From contig NC_084928.1 in the NCBI RefSeq assembly GCF_958298935.1, positions 16,213,501 through 16,277,500 on the forward strand: a stretch of DNA of 64,000 bases. The letters are read 5' to 3'. Positions 1 to 11,629 of this stretch are shown here, piece after piece. The translations under genes were made by a program, and so were the position numbers. The stretch comes from Phragmites australis. Lineage: Eukaryota; Streptophyta; Magnoliopsida; Poales; Poaceae. Within the stretch, counting starts at the first letter, position 1. The number at the start of each line of letters is the position of its first letter. The notes below the pieces were generated by a model. That model had not been told where the DNA came from and did no database searches. It was given only the letters and a program-made list of their open reading frames with translations.

Positions 1-1707
1 CAAGAGCGTCCTGGTCGTGTCGCTGCACAAACGGGGATGGGCTTCTAAGGTCACATAGAAGACTCGATGGGACACGCCGTGACATGGTTGGTGCATCCAT
101 ATGGCTTTTGGATTGACGGGGACGCGAATGCAAATCCGGTGCGCATGCAGAACATGTCCAGAAACAGGACAGTAGGTATGTCGACCTTAATTTCGATAGT
201 TTGACTAATCTACTGGCCAAACCTGTTGGTGAGGGTGTGGGAAACATCATGGGGCATGCATCGGTGAAAGGGCTTGGTGATTTGACCTCTGGTCGGTCGG
301 GAACATCGATGCCAATCGGCTACAACGCTGCTGTCTCGCGGCTCTCCGTGACGGTGACGATCGTGGTGGCGTAGATCGGGCTTTGATCGGGGCTAGGGCT
401 TTGCTAGGGACTTAGTATGATGCTAAAAAAGTAGTAAGGGAGGAGAAGAAGGGGTCCTCACCTTGCTTTGATGGTGGAGGAAGCAGGATTCGCGGAGAAG
501 ACGACGTAGCGCATAACGGGCGGCGGCAGCGGCGACTCCGGCGAACGGCGGCGCTCCGGCGATGCACGTGCAGGGCAGCAGTGACTTTTAGGGCTTGGGG
601 GCGTGGAATAGGGGTGGGAGAGGGCGTGCAACTCATATATATAGGGCTAGGGACGGCTAGATGAGGTGGAGTCCAAACCGAACACGAATTGGATTCGAGT
701 TCGAGTCGGTTACGGTTTCTCTTTTCGTAGCTCTGTATTCCGAGGATGAATCTCCATAGTCCGGACTCGAAATTGGACGTTTCTTGATTCTAAATTGTAT
801 TACTCGAAAAGATCTACAACTTTGGTAGTCATTGGAACTTCTGAAAACTTCATCTTGATTTCCAAAAATGCACCACAAGATAAACTGTTTGAACTCGGAC
901 TTCTCTGCGCAGCACTGATTTTGGGGGCCATAACTCCCAGCTCCATTATCCAAAAGATGACTTCCATAGGTTCTCTCGACGAGACCTACAACTTTGGTAT
1001 TGTCAAGATTTGCATCTAAGGCCATTTTGAACTCCGAAATGTCAGGAGAAGAGGAGGCTGTCCAGGACTCCGCGAGAATTTACAGATTTCGTGAATCCTT
1101 TGTTGGGCCATCTAGAAGACTTGGCTAAGGGTTTGGAATTTAACAAGATTGAGCCCAAAGACACTTTAGGTATATCTAGGGTTTAGAAAAGAAACTTTTG
1201 CAAAGAAATTTGAATTTGAATTGAGCTTGGAGTGAATTTAAGAGAAATGAAAAATGATGTTGAACAAGAATAGGAGTAGATAAGAAATTTGAATTTGGAT
1301 TTTGGGTAGAATTTGAGAAAGATGAGAGATTAGCTTTAAACAAGGATTTGGATAAGATTTGAGTTGAACTAGAGAAGGATCAGGTATAATCAAGGATTGA
1401 ATAGATGATGAATTCAAAGACTTTGAATTCCAACCATTAAGATCCTTAACTTATTCACTACTGAGTTTTGTAAAAATCTTTTCAAAATCTTTTTCACTCA
1501 AAACACCAAAGAGAAAGAAAAAGAAAAATAACTCTAATGCATTTACCTGGCTCCTAACAAAACTCAGCATGCAATGCACACAAAATAATAACCTATATTG
1601 ATTGATTGATTAAGAAAATAGGTTTTAAACCTATTCTACTAGTGAAGCTATTTAATAATCTTGGAAAATTTTAGAAATTTGATAAATCTGAAAATCAGGG
1701 TGTTACA
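1..1707. mobile_element. Partial LTR-like sequence cut by the window edge
   Basis: No gene is visible. The stretch ends at 1701-1707 in TGTTACA, preceded by CAGGG, the type of terminus seen on the chromovirus LTR at 32501-35077. The long run of AT-rich text before it, rich in gaatttgaatt-like words, resembles LTR sequence rather than host gene sequence. The other end lies outside the window, so orientation and family cannot be fixed. Short ORFs at 412-636 and 657-1025 show no recognisable domain. Confidence 0.4.
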
Positions 1708-2603
1708 AGATCTAACCAGCAGACCAGTATGTGTTAATCTAATCATGATCGTGCGCTCGAGATTGGACGACTTACCTCATTCGGCTTTGACCTCGACATG
1801 ATGAACGGCGATGCTGAGAGCTCTCGCAGCGCCTCCCGCGGCGGCGCGATCATCAGAGATGGCTAAAACCTTATCGCCGTGCTCTAATTACACTAATGAG
1901 TAGTGGAACATGACCATGTGCTCATGGCAAACACGTCTAGGCTACAGGTTGATGCCAGTGGTGGCTAGCGAAGGTAGGCGGCAGCTTTGAGCTTCGTAGC
2001 TCATCGGAGATGAGGCCGCGATGGCGATTTTGGTTTAGCGAGTTGGGCAAAATGTTTGCGATGCTCTGGGGAACCTCTAGTGCGGTATGTTTATACACGG
2101 GAGGGCACGATTGCATGTAATCGGGTCAGACTTGATTTGCGGTGGTTGCGGAGGTCCGAGCTCTATCTCACGATTCAAACCACTCTATTGCATATAAAAC
2201 GGGCCAAAGCTTGTGTGTGACTCCTGGAATCTTCCCCATCTTATCTCTTAGCTTATCTTCTAATTTGCACAAATTTGAATGGAGTCCCATGCGGTTGACA
2301 GAGTTGATCTTGAGGCTACCTTGTGACTGGCTCGGGCTCTGCTGGTTTTGATGTAGGCTTAAGCTTCTTGAGACCACGGTGAATCTGTTTTGGCACTTGT
2401 GGTTCAGTCTCTGGCTCAGACACGATGATCTCCATGCTGATTTCCTTGGCCTTCTTCCTTTTTGGACAACAATAGAGCAGAGAAGAGAGGGAACGAGGGA
2501 GAACAGAGGAAGGTGGGCTGGGACAGAAGGGAAAGAGAGAAGAGAGTGGGCCAAATTCAGCAAACTCGGCCCAACAGATGTTTTCTTATTTTCCATTTTT
2601 TTC
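1708..2603. other. Unassigned intergenic or repeat sequence
   Basis: There is no recognisable coding domain. Short overlapping ORFs on both strands (2142-2596) are low-complexity, with GAGAGAA-rich purine runs. The stretch sits between an LTR end at 1707 and a B-type LTR start at about 2604, so it is probably decayed transposon DNA, but I cannot name the family. Confidence 0.4.
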
Positions 2604-3808
2604 TAACTATGAATAATGGATACTTATCATATCCGGACACCTCAGGGTGATAAGGGCATGGCTCCCTCAGATAAACACAAGGTGAATTCGTTCCTCATTG
2701 TTCATATTTTCTTTGTAAAGAATATCGTACTACTAAGTTTTTGTGTTCTTTTGTTGCTTAGGAACTTGGGAGAAGCACCACAACCTTATTTGGACACACC
2801 ACAAGCTCACCTAGATATCATCACTCAAGTTCTGAGTCTACTCAGAGTTAATGTCGAGTTCTAGTCAAACTATAAAGTCTACTCTTGCATACGAAGTCCG
2901 TTTGAGGCGTTCTTAGACTTACTGGAAAGCTTATGATGAGCACTTTCTAATGGATCTGGTCTCAGCAAAATATTCCTTATAGTTTAGTCAGAGTCAAAGG
3001 AATAAGATACTGTCACCGTTTTGGACCTTCTCGGGTCATGTAATCATGTAGGGGTCGGAATTCAGGTTGTGTACACCTCTCTACATGGCCGCAAAACCTT
3101 AGGTCAACTTCCTTACGCCCCTCCTTATATATAGATAGTAGTCATCGTAGTTTAGGCTTAAATTTTGCTTAGATTTTTCTGTTTTAGACAGTTTTTCCGT
3201 TTATCAGTTTGTAGAACCCCAAACTCAAGAACTTCATTGGTAATCAACAATATTCAGATTTCATCTATCTGTTCTTGCTTATATTCTCGATTTGCTTGAA
3301 AAAAAAAAGCCTTCTTGGTGAGGTCAACCGTGTCTTGGCGTGTTTGCTAACAACAACATAGTGGTATAGTGGTTGCGAGGGTTCTTGATCTGTTCTGGTC
3401 AGAGCCTTTGGATTATCAATGTCGAAACTTCACCAAATTGACTTATCATATTACCTTCAGAAGATTGAGTAAACCCAGATCACAGGGTTTCTCGCAATTC
3501 TCGAGGCATATCTCTATCTCCAATAGGAGGATCCTTAGATGAAAAAAAATTACCTATAGGTACCCAAGACATCCTGTAATTGGGAAGGTTTATTTCCAAG
3601 AACAGGAAGTAAGACTTCAAAGGATGTACGACACCCCCATGTATCTACGGAGCCAGGGGGTCTTATAGAGGACAAGCCAATAGAAGTCATTAGGAGCTGA
3701 TACAAGCCAACAGAAGCCGAGCAAGGAAGTCACTGACTTGGTTTAGATCCGTCTAGGCTAACCACATACCCCTTTGTAATAGGCTCAATTAATACAAGAC
3801 AAACATGA
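2604..3808 (+). mobile_element. Truncated B-type LTR (copy 1), split by a solo LTR
   Basis: This copy matches the LTRs at 3962-4464 and 19731-20225. Shared landmarks are GAATAATGGATA near the start, GGATGTACGACACCCCCAT in the middle and ACCACATACCCC towards the end. Alignment with the 19.7 kb copy stops after GACAAACATGAC at 3808, so the 3' part is missing. The first bases are TA instead of TG. The copy is interrupted at 2648-3482 by an unrelated LTR. Its text is closer to the 19.7 kb LTR than to the neighbouring 3.96 kb LTR. The 153 bp between it and the next LTR show nothing recognisable. Confidence 0.65.
2648..3482 (+). mobile_element. Solo LTR of gypsy family A
   Basis: This 835 bp unit starts TGATAAGG and ends AGATCA. 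It is flanked by a perfect 5 bp duplication CAGGG (2643-2647 and 3483-3487). It is inserted in the B-type LTR copy 1: the flanks CACCTCAGGG and TTTCTCG rejoin to match the uninterrupted copy at 19.77 kb. The same LTR, linked to pol, lies at 61772-62677 in the same orientation, which sets the strand. No internal region is present, so it most likely arose by LTR-LTR recombination. Confidence 0.85.
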
Positions 3809-3961
3809 CCACATCCCATATTTTTCTAAATTTACTATCCATAACTTCTTTTCTATCACTCATCTACATCCATTTTGTAAGAAGATGATATTTCCCACAT
3901 TTCTAACTAAAATGCAAAAACCTAATGTACACATAAAACTGAGAGACGTATACATGGAACT

Positions 3962-4464
3962 TGATGATGAATACCGGATAATTACCATATCTGGACACCC
4001 CAAGGATAATCTCTATCTCTAGGATGGGAATCCCTAGATGAAAGGAAACTACCTATAAGTACCCAATGTATCCTGTAACCATGAAGGTTTATCTCCAAGA
4101 AAGAGAAGACGGACTCAAAGGACGTACGTCACCCTCATATATATACGGAGCCAAGGGGCCCTACGGAGGACAAGTTGAAAAAGAACCAATAGAAGTCGAA
4201 GAAGTTGCTAAAACCTTTTGACAAACTAGAAGAAACCCTAAGCCGAGCAAGTAAGCCATCCACTAGGTTTAGATCCATCTAGGCTAGACACATACTCTCC
4301 TTATAACAGGCTCAGATAAATGCAAGACAAATAAGATGTAAGGTTATTATCTTCAAGGAGGCCCAAAGCTGTATAAAAACCCCTGTGTGTTCCCTTGTGA
4401 TTTGTCTACTCAAAGTATCCCCCAATTCTTCAACAAGTTTGTTAGATCGGTTCACAAATCATCA
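3962..4464 (+). repeat. 5' LTR of element B
   Basis: This 503 bp LTR starts TGATGATGAATA and ends AAATCATCA. It contains a TATA-rich segment (CATATATATACGG, about 4138-4150). The TATAAAA at about 4373-4379 near the end could serve the R region. It is followed at once by a possible primer-binding site, TGGCGATGCTTGTGG, at 4471-4485. It is more diverged from the 3' LTR than the truncated copy at 2.6-3.8 kb. Confidence 0.7.
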
Positions 4465-5745
4465 ACAACTGGCGATGCTTGTGGGGAATATAACAATAGG
4501 CATTGAAGACTCTACACAGAACATGCCGTCGGTATCACCTAAGCCTTCACTAAGAATTAGTTTTATGGATGAGGGGTTCTACTTCAACTTTACCCCTCTT
4601 TTTGGCGAGCCGGTGATTGATCGAGTGGATTTTGATGATGAACTTTTCGGCGACGATTCAAGCAATGAGGTAAGTCGATTTATGGACTAATGTACCAATG
4701 ATTACGGCATAAAGTTTGAACCACTCAGCTACCAAGACAACTGTGAATGTTTGATTCATAGCAAGTCAAGATCAATCCACGCAGCTTTTGACAACATGAA
4801 TTGTCAAGACACCAACCTAGAGCAATCCGATGAAACATCCACGATGGATATAGACACCTCCTCCAACGGAGGTTACCCCTGAGAAATTTTCACCATTGGA
4901 GACGGGGGTGACGGTCTAGATAATCTTGACAACGATCCTACAAATAGACAGGGTCATTTGGCTCCGGGTGTGGGCAATGGTCAGCTCTAGACGAGCACAC
5001 TAGCCCCGATCCTTAACGGAGCCCCGGTCTTACCGTCTCATGACCATCAATAGGGGGCTAACCGCTTTAAATCTGCAACTGCTAAGAGGATCCTTCTTCT
5101 ACAAGAGACCCTCATGCACCCTCCAACCACAGATCTAGCTATCCAAGCTGGTAAGGATTGGATAAACTCGGCTATCAACTTGACGAAGGAGGTCATCATC
5201 CAGGACATGAACTCTCATCTGGCCCTTAGCCAGAAATAGTACTAATCAAGGTAGACTATGCTCCATTGCGAGATGCATCGAACTCAGAGAGGCGTAACCC
5301 TTGGAACAAATCTTCCCGGGATGACAATAGGGTGAGCAACCTCCGCCGAACCTCGCCAGTCAAAGGTCATCAGATTAGTGACTTGCATGAGGTTATCGAC
5401 CACAGGCGAAGGTGCTAGAGGGCTTTTGAAGAGGCTTCATCTACCCCTCATCAATCTAATTGGGGAATATCTCGACATCGATCAAATCAGGACCGATCTC
5501 CGGTCTCTATTGGAAAAACTTCTGAGGCTGCTGGAACCAAGCAAGGCACCATCAATGGATGCCTAGCCTTCTCTCCAGATCTATGGAACATAAGCTGGCT
5601 AGCAAGGTTCCACTCCGGGATGACCGAGAAATACAATGGAAGTGCAAACCCTGTTGAGTTTTTCTAGATCTACATCATGGCCATCCAAGTGGCTAGTGGG
5701 GACAATAAGGTAATGGAGAATTATCTCCCTACCACTCTTGAAGGG
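4465..5745 (+). pseudogene. Element B gag, leader and N-terminal part (decayed)
   Basis: The plus-strand frames carry an acidic N-terminal stretch (about 4530-4690) and then a gag-type segment ending at 5745, with readable pieces such as KYNGSANPVEF and MENYLPTTLE that are typical of the core gag of Tat-like gypsy elements. In-frame stops break it many times (for example near 4690, 4881 and 5238), so no functional Gag is made. The frame is cut at 5745 by the insertion at 5746-8773 and resumes at 8774. Function is inferred from family resemblance: Gag would form the virus-like particle. Confidence 0.65.
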
Positions 5746-8700
5746 TGTGAAGACCCGACCAAACAGTATTCGAACTAATCATTAGGCTGATCATTAACAT
5801 AATAACAACCTCTACGATTAATCAAAATACCGCTCCGGCAGTCCTGACACGTGTTTTGTGCCCAAGGATTGGAACACATGCCTTCCAACATATTCATCAC
5901 AACACAGTTTAATAAAGAGCAGATAATTATCATTTATATTACAAGCCTTTAAACATGCAGCTATTTCCACAATTTACATCAAAAGGAAACAACAACTATG
6001 CAGCGGAAGAAAACTATACAACAAAAGGATATGGAGCCACATGCCCTTAGGCTCCATACCAAAACACTGAGTTTGAAGTAGAGTGTGCTACTCCTGCCCG
6101 TCACCCTGATCAGCAGGCACAAAGTAGCTGAACACCGCCTCTTCCTCACCGACTTGTGAACCTGCAACAACTTAAGGGCAGCACCCTGAGTACGAAGGTA
6201 CTCGCAAGTCTTACATAGTATGGGTATATATATTCCCGACTCCAAAGATCATGCATTGAGCTGGTAGCAAGAATTAAACATGGTTAAGTTAATTAAGCGG
6301 TAAGCATCCTAGACATAGGTGTGAGCAACTAACTTAACCAACTCATATGAAACAATCCTGCCATAACCAACAACTGAGCATATGTAAAAGTAACAACAAG
6401 TATATCAATGTGAACAAGTGCCAACTCGAACCACCAACCACCATACCTAGACCAAAATCACATGCCCAACCATCAACCTCATGCCATCATCCACAAACCG
6501 CAATGAGAACTCTAAGGCCAGTGCAGATAAGCGATAGACATGCTCATAACCGAGAGCGCAACAGTTCGAACTATTTTTACACCTTGCAGGGGGATACTCC
6601 TGAACTCACATGACACGAGGACCATACGACTTGTGCCACCCACTAAAGTACACACAAGGGGGTACCCGTGACAACCTTTCCCAACCAGCCCCAACCGTGT
6701 GCGACATGCAACGCTCGGCGTGGCGGTACCAGAACTACTCCCGGAGCAAACTAGTACCGCTTACAAGCCCACCCGCTCACACCGTCGTTGTTCAGGCTCC
6801 ACAAGCCACAACTGCGAAGGTATTTGGCTCACCTTATCATTAGATCGGTATGTGGTTAGTAAGGTAAGTGCTAAAGCCGACTACACAGACGATCGGTGCT
6901 TAACCAGTGCAAGCGGTCTACGGTGCCCAGTTTTCCTTTACCGTCCTACCCAGGGGAACTCTACATCCGAGCAGGCTAAACACCCTCCTAGCACCGTTCA
7001 CACCTCGCATCATACTCACCACTCAACCAACCACCACATCTCAACCACTTCGACATCAAGTATTTGTAACCATAAACATAACTGTAAGACAGGAGCAACC
7101 CTAAGCTCACGAACAATGGAGTATGCCGCCGCTCGTCTTCTACCGATGACCTAATGCATTGCTAAGCATATAAGTCGAGCTTACACCTAGACACAACATC
7201 ATCTCTAGGCTACAAGGAACATACACAAATAGGTGACCAAGGTAGAAGAAATGCAACAGCTTAGGTTCTACCCAAGAGTACCCGACGATACATGCATACA
7301 TACATAAGCATATTTAACATTTTAGATTTCAAGTTAACCCGGTGCAATATGATAGATGCTTGCCTTGATGCATTGTCTCACAAAGGTGGGGTGCCTCCGG
7401 ATCGCCCTCGCTCGCCGGGATCGTCGGTTCGGCGATCTCTATAAAGAATAACGCGTGCAATGTAATGAGTATGAATGAAGTGCAAATATATGCAACAATA
7501 TGCATATAATGGATGAAAACATTTTTTTCTAGATAGAACAAGTCATAAGGAAACTATAAAAATTGGATTCATCAATTTTGGACTTATGATGAATTAACGG
7601 TGAATTAATGAAGCTTTAACCTAATTAATTAATCTCAGAAATTTAATTCATTATTTCATGGCTGAGGATATTTTTAATAGGTAGAGTAGGTTATTATGAT
7701 ACCAACAAAATTTGTTTCATAATTTTTGGAGCTACAGAGAATTTATTATGAATTTTACAAGTTTCTGTAAGCAGTAACTATGCTGTCTGGGTATACAACG
7801 GTCAGACCACAGGTATACTGGCGGTCAGACCACCAAGAGTCATGGTCAGACCACTGGAAGTGTGGTCAGACCACCCCAGTGCAGAGGGCTATTGCCCCTG
7901 GCGGTCTGACCGACCTTGGGGTGGCGGTCAGACCGTTGGGAGTCGCTGGGGGCACTTTGGGAGCTCATCGGCGACGATTTCGGCGACATTTGGAGTGAGG
8001 ACTTGGACCTAGAGCATCACATTGACTTCCTCTACAACGTAGGGTAACATGTATATGCCAAAATCAACCAAAACTCGGCTATTGCTTCTAATTGATCAAG
8101 AACTCATGAACTTCAACTCTAACTCCAAATTCTTGGATTTCGACCAACCAATTCGCGCATCCATGCCATGGGAGCCTAGGAGACTCACCCAAGATGTTTT
8201 GCCGAGCTTGAGGACCGTTGGTTGAAGAAGGAAATAGAGGAAATCGCTCGGGAGACGAGGAAATCCGGTGTTCTTCACGTTTTGACCCTAAACACCAAAA
8301 GACATCAAATCCGGCCCAAATCCTTCGGGAAAGAGCAAACAAATTGGAGGGATGGGAAGCTTATGAGCTTGTGATTGCAATGGTATCACATGCATACCTT
8401 GATTCAGCTCCTAGAGCACGGATTTGAGGGAGAAAGGGAGAGAGTGCTTGAGAGAGGAGAGAGGGGGCAGCTCCCTGAGGTGTGGCTGGTTGGGAGAGGA
8501 GAGAGGAAAACGTGAGGGAGTGAGGGAGCAGGTGGGGCTGCTGCCCAAGAGGAGGGAGAGATGGTGGGGCTGGCCGGTGGGCCCATGTACAAGAGAGAGA
8601 AGTCTGTTTGACTTCGAATTCAATTTTTTTCTCTCCCGAATTTCTTTCTCTCATCCAATTGATTTCAAACGAAGTGCTCTAGTGCGCCAAAATAATTTAC

Positions 8701-8773
8701 CTCGAAATTAATTATGATGCTAATGATGCATGATTAAGCTTAATCATGCGATTATGGAATTTGGGACGTGACA
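5746..8773. mobile_element. Presumed solo LTR, family C (about 3.0 kb), in element B gag
   Basis: The unit starts TGTGAAGACCC and ends GGGACGTGACA. It is flanked by AAGGG (5741-5745) and AAGGA (8774-8778), a 5 bp duplication with one mismatch. The gag reading interrupted at 5745 resumes at 8774. It has no gag or pol. A second copy of its left portion lies at 31667-32500, sharing GTATTTGGCT and the TAATCATTAGG start region. ORFs inside (6347-7154, 8218-8711) have no recognisable domain and are low-complexity in places. A cluster of GGTCAGACC motifs lies at about 7799-7935. Confidence 0.7.
7799..7935. repeat. Cluster of GGTCAGACC odd-palindrome motifs
   Basis: Six copies of GGTC-A/T-GACC occur in about 135 bp, often followed by AC or ACC. 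Each core is a palindrome around one central base. The cluster sits inside the long LTR of family C. The ORF over it (7780-7998) is a consequence of the repeat and has no domain. Confidence 0.7.
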
Positions 8774-10190
8774 AAGGACAGCCAAGACATGGTTGACTAA
8801 CCTATCACCAGGAACAATCTACATGTGGGAACGGTTGTGCGATGTATTCCGAGCCAACTTTCAGGGTGCATACGTTCACTTCGACACGAAAAATGATCTC
8901 TACCATTGTGAGTAGACGGAGAATGAAACCTTGCACGAGTTTGAATGCCGCTTCAGCAATATCTAGAACAACATCCCCAAGGTTAGTGACTACAACATCA
9001 TACAAGCATTCACCCAAGGGATCAGGAGGTAGAGATACGTGGAAGATATCACTATTTAGGAGCCTGAGAGTCAAAGAGCTAATGAAGATCATCGATGAGT
9101 CTGTTAAGGATGAAGATGTGTTTCTCTTTAGCAAGGAGAAGGCTCAGGGCATCAAGCGCCCTCAACCCAGGCTCGAGGGAGACAAGGCAAAGGCTAAGCA
9201 TAAGAAGAACACCAAGGGAAGTAAGGGCAAGAAAAATAATTCTAAGGAAGTTTTTGTAGATCTGCGTGACACCTGTCTCGATAAGCATCCTAGTTCCTCC
9301 CGGGGCAAGAGCTCTACACTAGGCTCCAGCGAATGTGATGGTAAGCCCTGATGTGACCTCTACTAGACCTTCAACAACAACCTCCACGAGTGTCACCTCT
9401 GGAAGAAGATGGCCAAAGCGGAGGTCGAGAAAATGGCCAAAGGAAAAAAGATTCAGATTGCAACCCAGAGTAGGTATTCCAGGTCCAGCGGTAGTGAGGA
9501 TGACAAAGGTCCGATGTCTTTTCAGCCAGACGAGAGCACATGTTCGGTGGCTCTGCATCCTATGAGTCCAAAAGGCAGTACAAGACGGAGGCCTGATAAG
9601 TCTTAGCTGCCATCCCTAAGGGTTGTCAGGTTGTTAAGTGGTCAAACACTGAAATCTCCTTTGGCCAAGAAGACCATCCTGATAACTTCGTACAGTCCGG
9701 CCACTTCCTGACAGTGGTCGAGCATACAATTGTGTTACCCGAGTTCTTATCGATGGAGTGAGTTCCCTGAACATCCTCTATGCAAATGCACTTGAAGGGA
9801 TGCAGATATCCCGGTCTGCTATCAAGCTGGTTACTCAATCCATCCACGGTATAGGACCTGGATCTTTGGTCACTCCCATTGGTCAAATATCACTACCCGT
9901 CACCTTCAGGAAACAAGTCAACTTTCGAACAAAAAATAAATTATGTTCAACGTGGTCAACTATGAGATGGCATACAATGCCATCTTAGGAGGACCTACTC
10001 TTGCCAAATTCATAGTAGCCATGCATTATGCTTATCAATGCGTGAAGATCCTGGGACCTAAGGGGGTCATCACCGTCTAGGATTGTCCCAAGCAGGTTTC
10101 CATTGCAACAAGCAGAGTTTCGACATGACAGTTGAACACCAACCAAGCGAGGAACCCAAGAGCTCAAGGATCAAGGTGGATAAGAAGCCT
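8774..10190 (+). pseudogene. Element B gag C-terminal part and protease-like region (decayed)
   Basis: The first 300 bases read as a retrotransposon gag segment (KTWLTNLSPGTIYMWERL, then FECRFSN and IIQAFTQGI), followed by a lysine-rich stretch at about 9060-9350. At 9758-9990 the frame contains SSLNILYANALEGM and IGQISLPVTF, the region around and after the aspartic protease of Tat elements. The usual DGGSS motif reads DGVSS with a stop nearby. Multiple stops and frame changes make it non-functional. Recognisable homology ends at about 10190. The pol that should follow is absent here, but a separate pol copy starting with an overlapping segment lies at 20.57 kb. Confidence 0.7.
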
Positions 10191-11035
10191 CAGTCATGAC
10201 CATGGTCACATCGCCTTGAGACGCAAATAGAAACTCGGGGGCTTGGCTCCATGAATAGTCTGGAGCCCACGGAACAAGGTCTACGTTACCCCCAAACTAA
10301 TAAGGGTCACTGCTTATCAGCTTAACATAGTCTTTGTCATCTATGTTTAAGATAATAGGTCTATATAGCTCATTGGTCATCAGTAAACTCTGTAAATCCC
10401 AAGTGTAAGTGCTAAGATTGCCTTTCTCATAATAATAAAGTCCATGTTTCCTAAGATGTTGATCAAATTCCTTTCCTACCTTACTTGTCTTTCTGCACAT
10501 AGCTCCATACAAGCGGGATAAGTCGCTTCTCGAGTCCTTCATACCTAACACGCACCCAGGGCGGTGAAAATGTTTTCTCGACTCAAAAGCAAAATGAGCT
10601 CTCTTTGTGTCATTACATTTTTATTATTTAAATTGCCTACCCAAAATCCATCTTTTTGAGTCAACAGTCGAGGGCTTAATAAGTACTAGGCGCTGGAAAC
10701 TGAAAACAACATATTATGTACCTTCTGAAAGTAGATTCTACTAAGAAGAGAAGGAACTTTGCATTGTGAAATCAGGGTTATAAAAGGCTCCATATCGCAT
10801 TCCACAAGTGGCTGGGGGCTACGACACCTCCCGCTCAAGTGGACCAAAGGACAGTCATAATAAGCACTCTGACTAGTGATCAATGCGTCTTGAACTAATT
10901 GAAGGAAAAAGCCAATAAGAAGACCATGATATGCTATCAAAATATTCCAACACAAATTACTCCCATCAAGTGTAAAGTGCGTTTAAGTTTCCAACTAAAT
11001 TTACAGAAGCTACCGAGTGTTTTTATAGACACAAG
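10191..11035. other. Element B internal sequence without recognisable gene
   Basis: The stretch lies between the protease remnant and the antisense ORF. It has the position of a Tat post-pol spacer, but no pol is present. A minus-strand ORF at 10297-10551 (84 aa) has no domain that I recognise. I see no RNA gene or clear regulatory site. Confidence 0.4.
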
Positions 11036-11625
11036 TAAAAGGAAAGGAGAAAGACTACGATGTGGATGCCTCCAAGAAGTCCATATCATCCACAATGGCT
11101 TTCGCACCCCATGCCACCTCTTCCACTCTCTACATTGAGTGCTCCTTCGACTCCTCCCCGAAGCCCTCTTGGAGAACGCCGGTGTTGATATCTGGGTAGT
11201 GGGCCTTCAGGATAGCCAAGACAAAGGCCATCTATTGCTCTACGCTCCGTTAGGACTAACTTGAGACGTGCTCAACCACCTTCCCTTGGAGTCCCCTAAA
11301 TGCCTCGATGAGTTTGGTCACCCAAGTAATTAGACTTGTAGTGTCATCATAGCCATCAGCCTCTGCCTAGATCCCAACCTCGACAAGCGCCTCCTGGAAG
11401 ACGTTCAAGGCTGCAACAAGTTGCTGACGGGTGGCTAACACCTTGGCCTCCTCCTGAGCCATGACTTCTCGAGCAGCGTAGAGTTCTGTAGTGTAGCATG
11501 TTAGAGTGCCAAGGTGGAAAGATGCAAATTGAGAGTTCCAGGAGACATACCTTTGGTCTGCCCATGTTTCTTGTAAGGCATTATGTAGTCTCGGAAGTGT
11601 AGTTGCCATGTATCAAGGGATTTCC
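11036..11625 (-). pseudogene. C-terminal part of the element B antisense ORF (decayed)
   Basis: On the minus strand a coiled-coil-like alanine- and glutamate-rich stretch (ELYAAREVMAQEEAKVLA) runs to about 11367. After a stop the same strand gives FVLAILKAHYPDINTG and an acidic tail with DDMDFLEAS near 11070. Coiled-coil plus acidic tail is the usual C-terminal layout of the antisense ORF proteins of Tat-type grass gypsy elements. It belongs with the N-terminal domain at 14.9-15.5 kb, from which it is separated by repeats and a solo LTR. In-frame stops show decay. Function of the family is unknown. Confidence 0.55.
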
Positions 11626-11629
11626 TTGA

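Noticed and set aside
6347..7154. Possible host gene with ORFs of 60-151 aa
   Set aside because: They lie inside the family C LTR, are His/Ser/Thr-rich low-complexity and lack domains.
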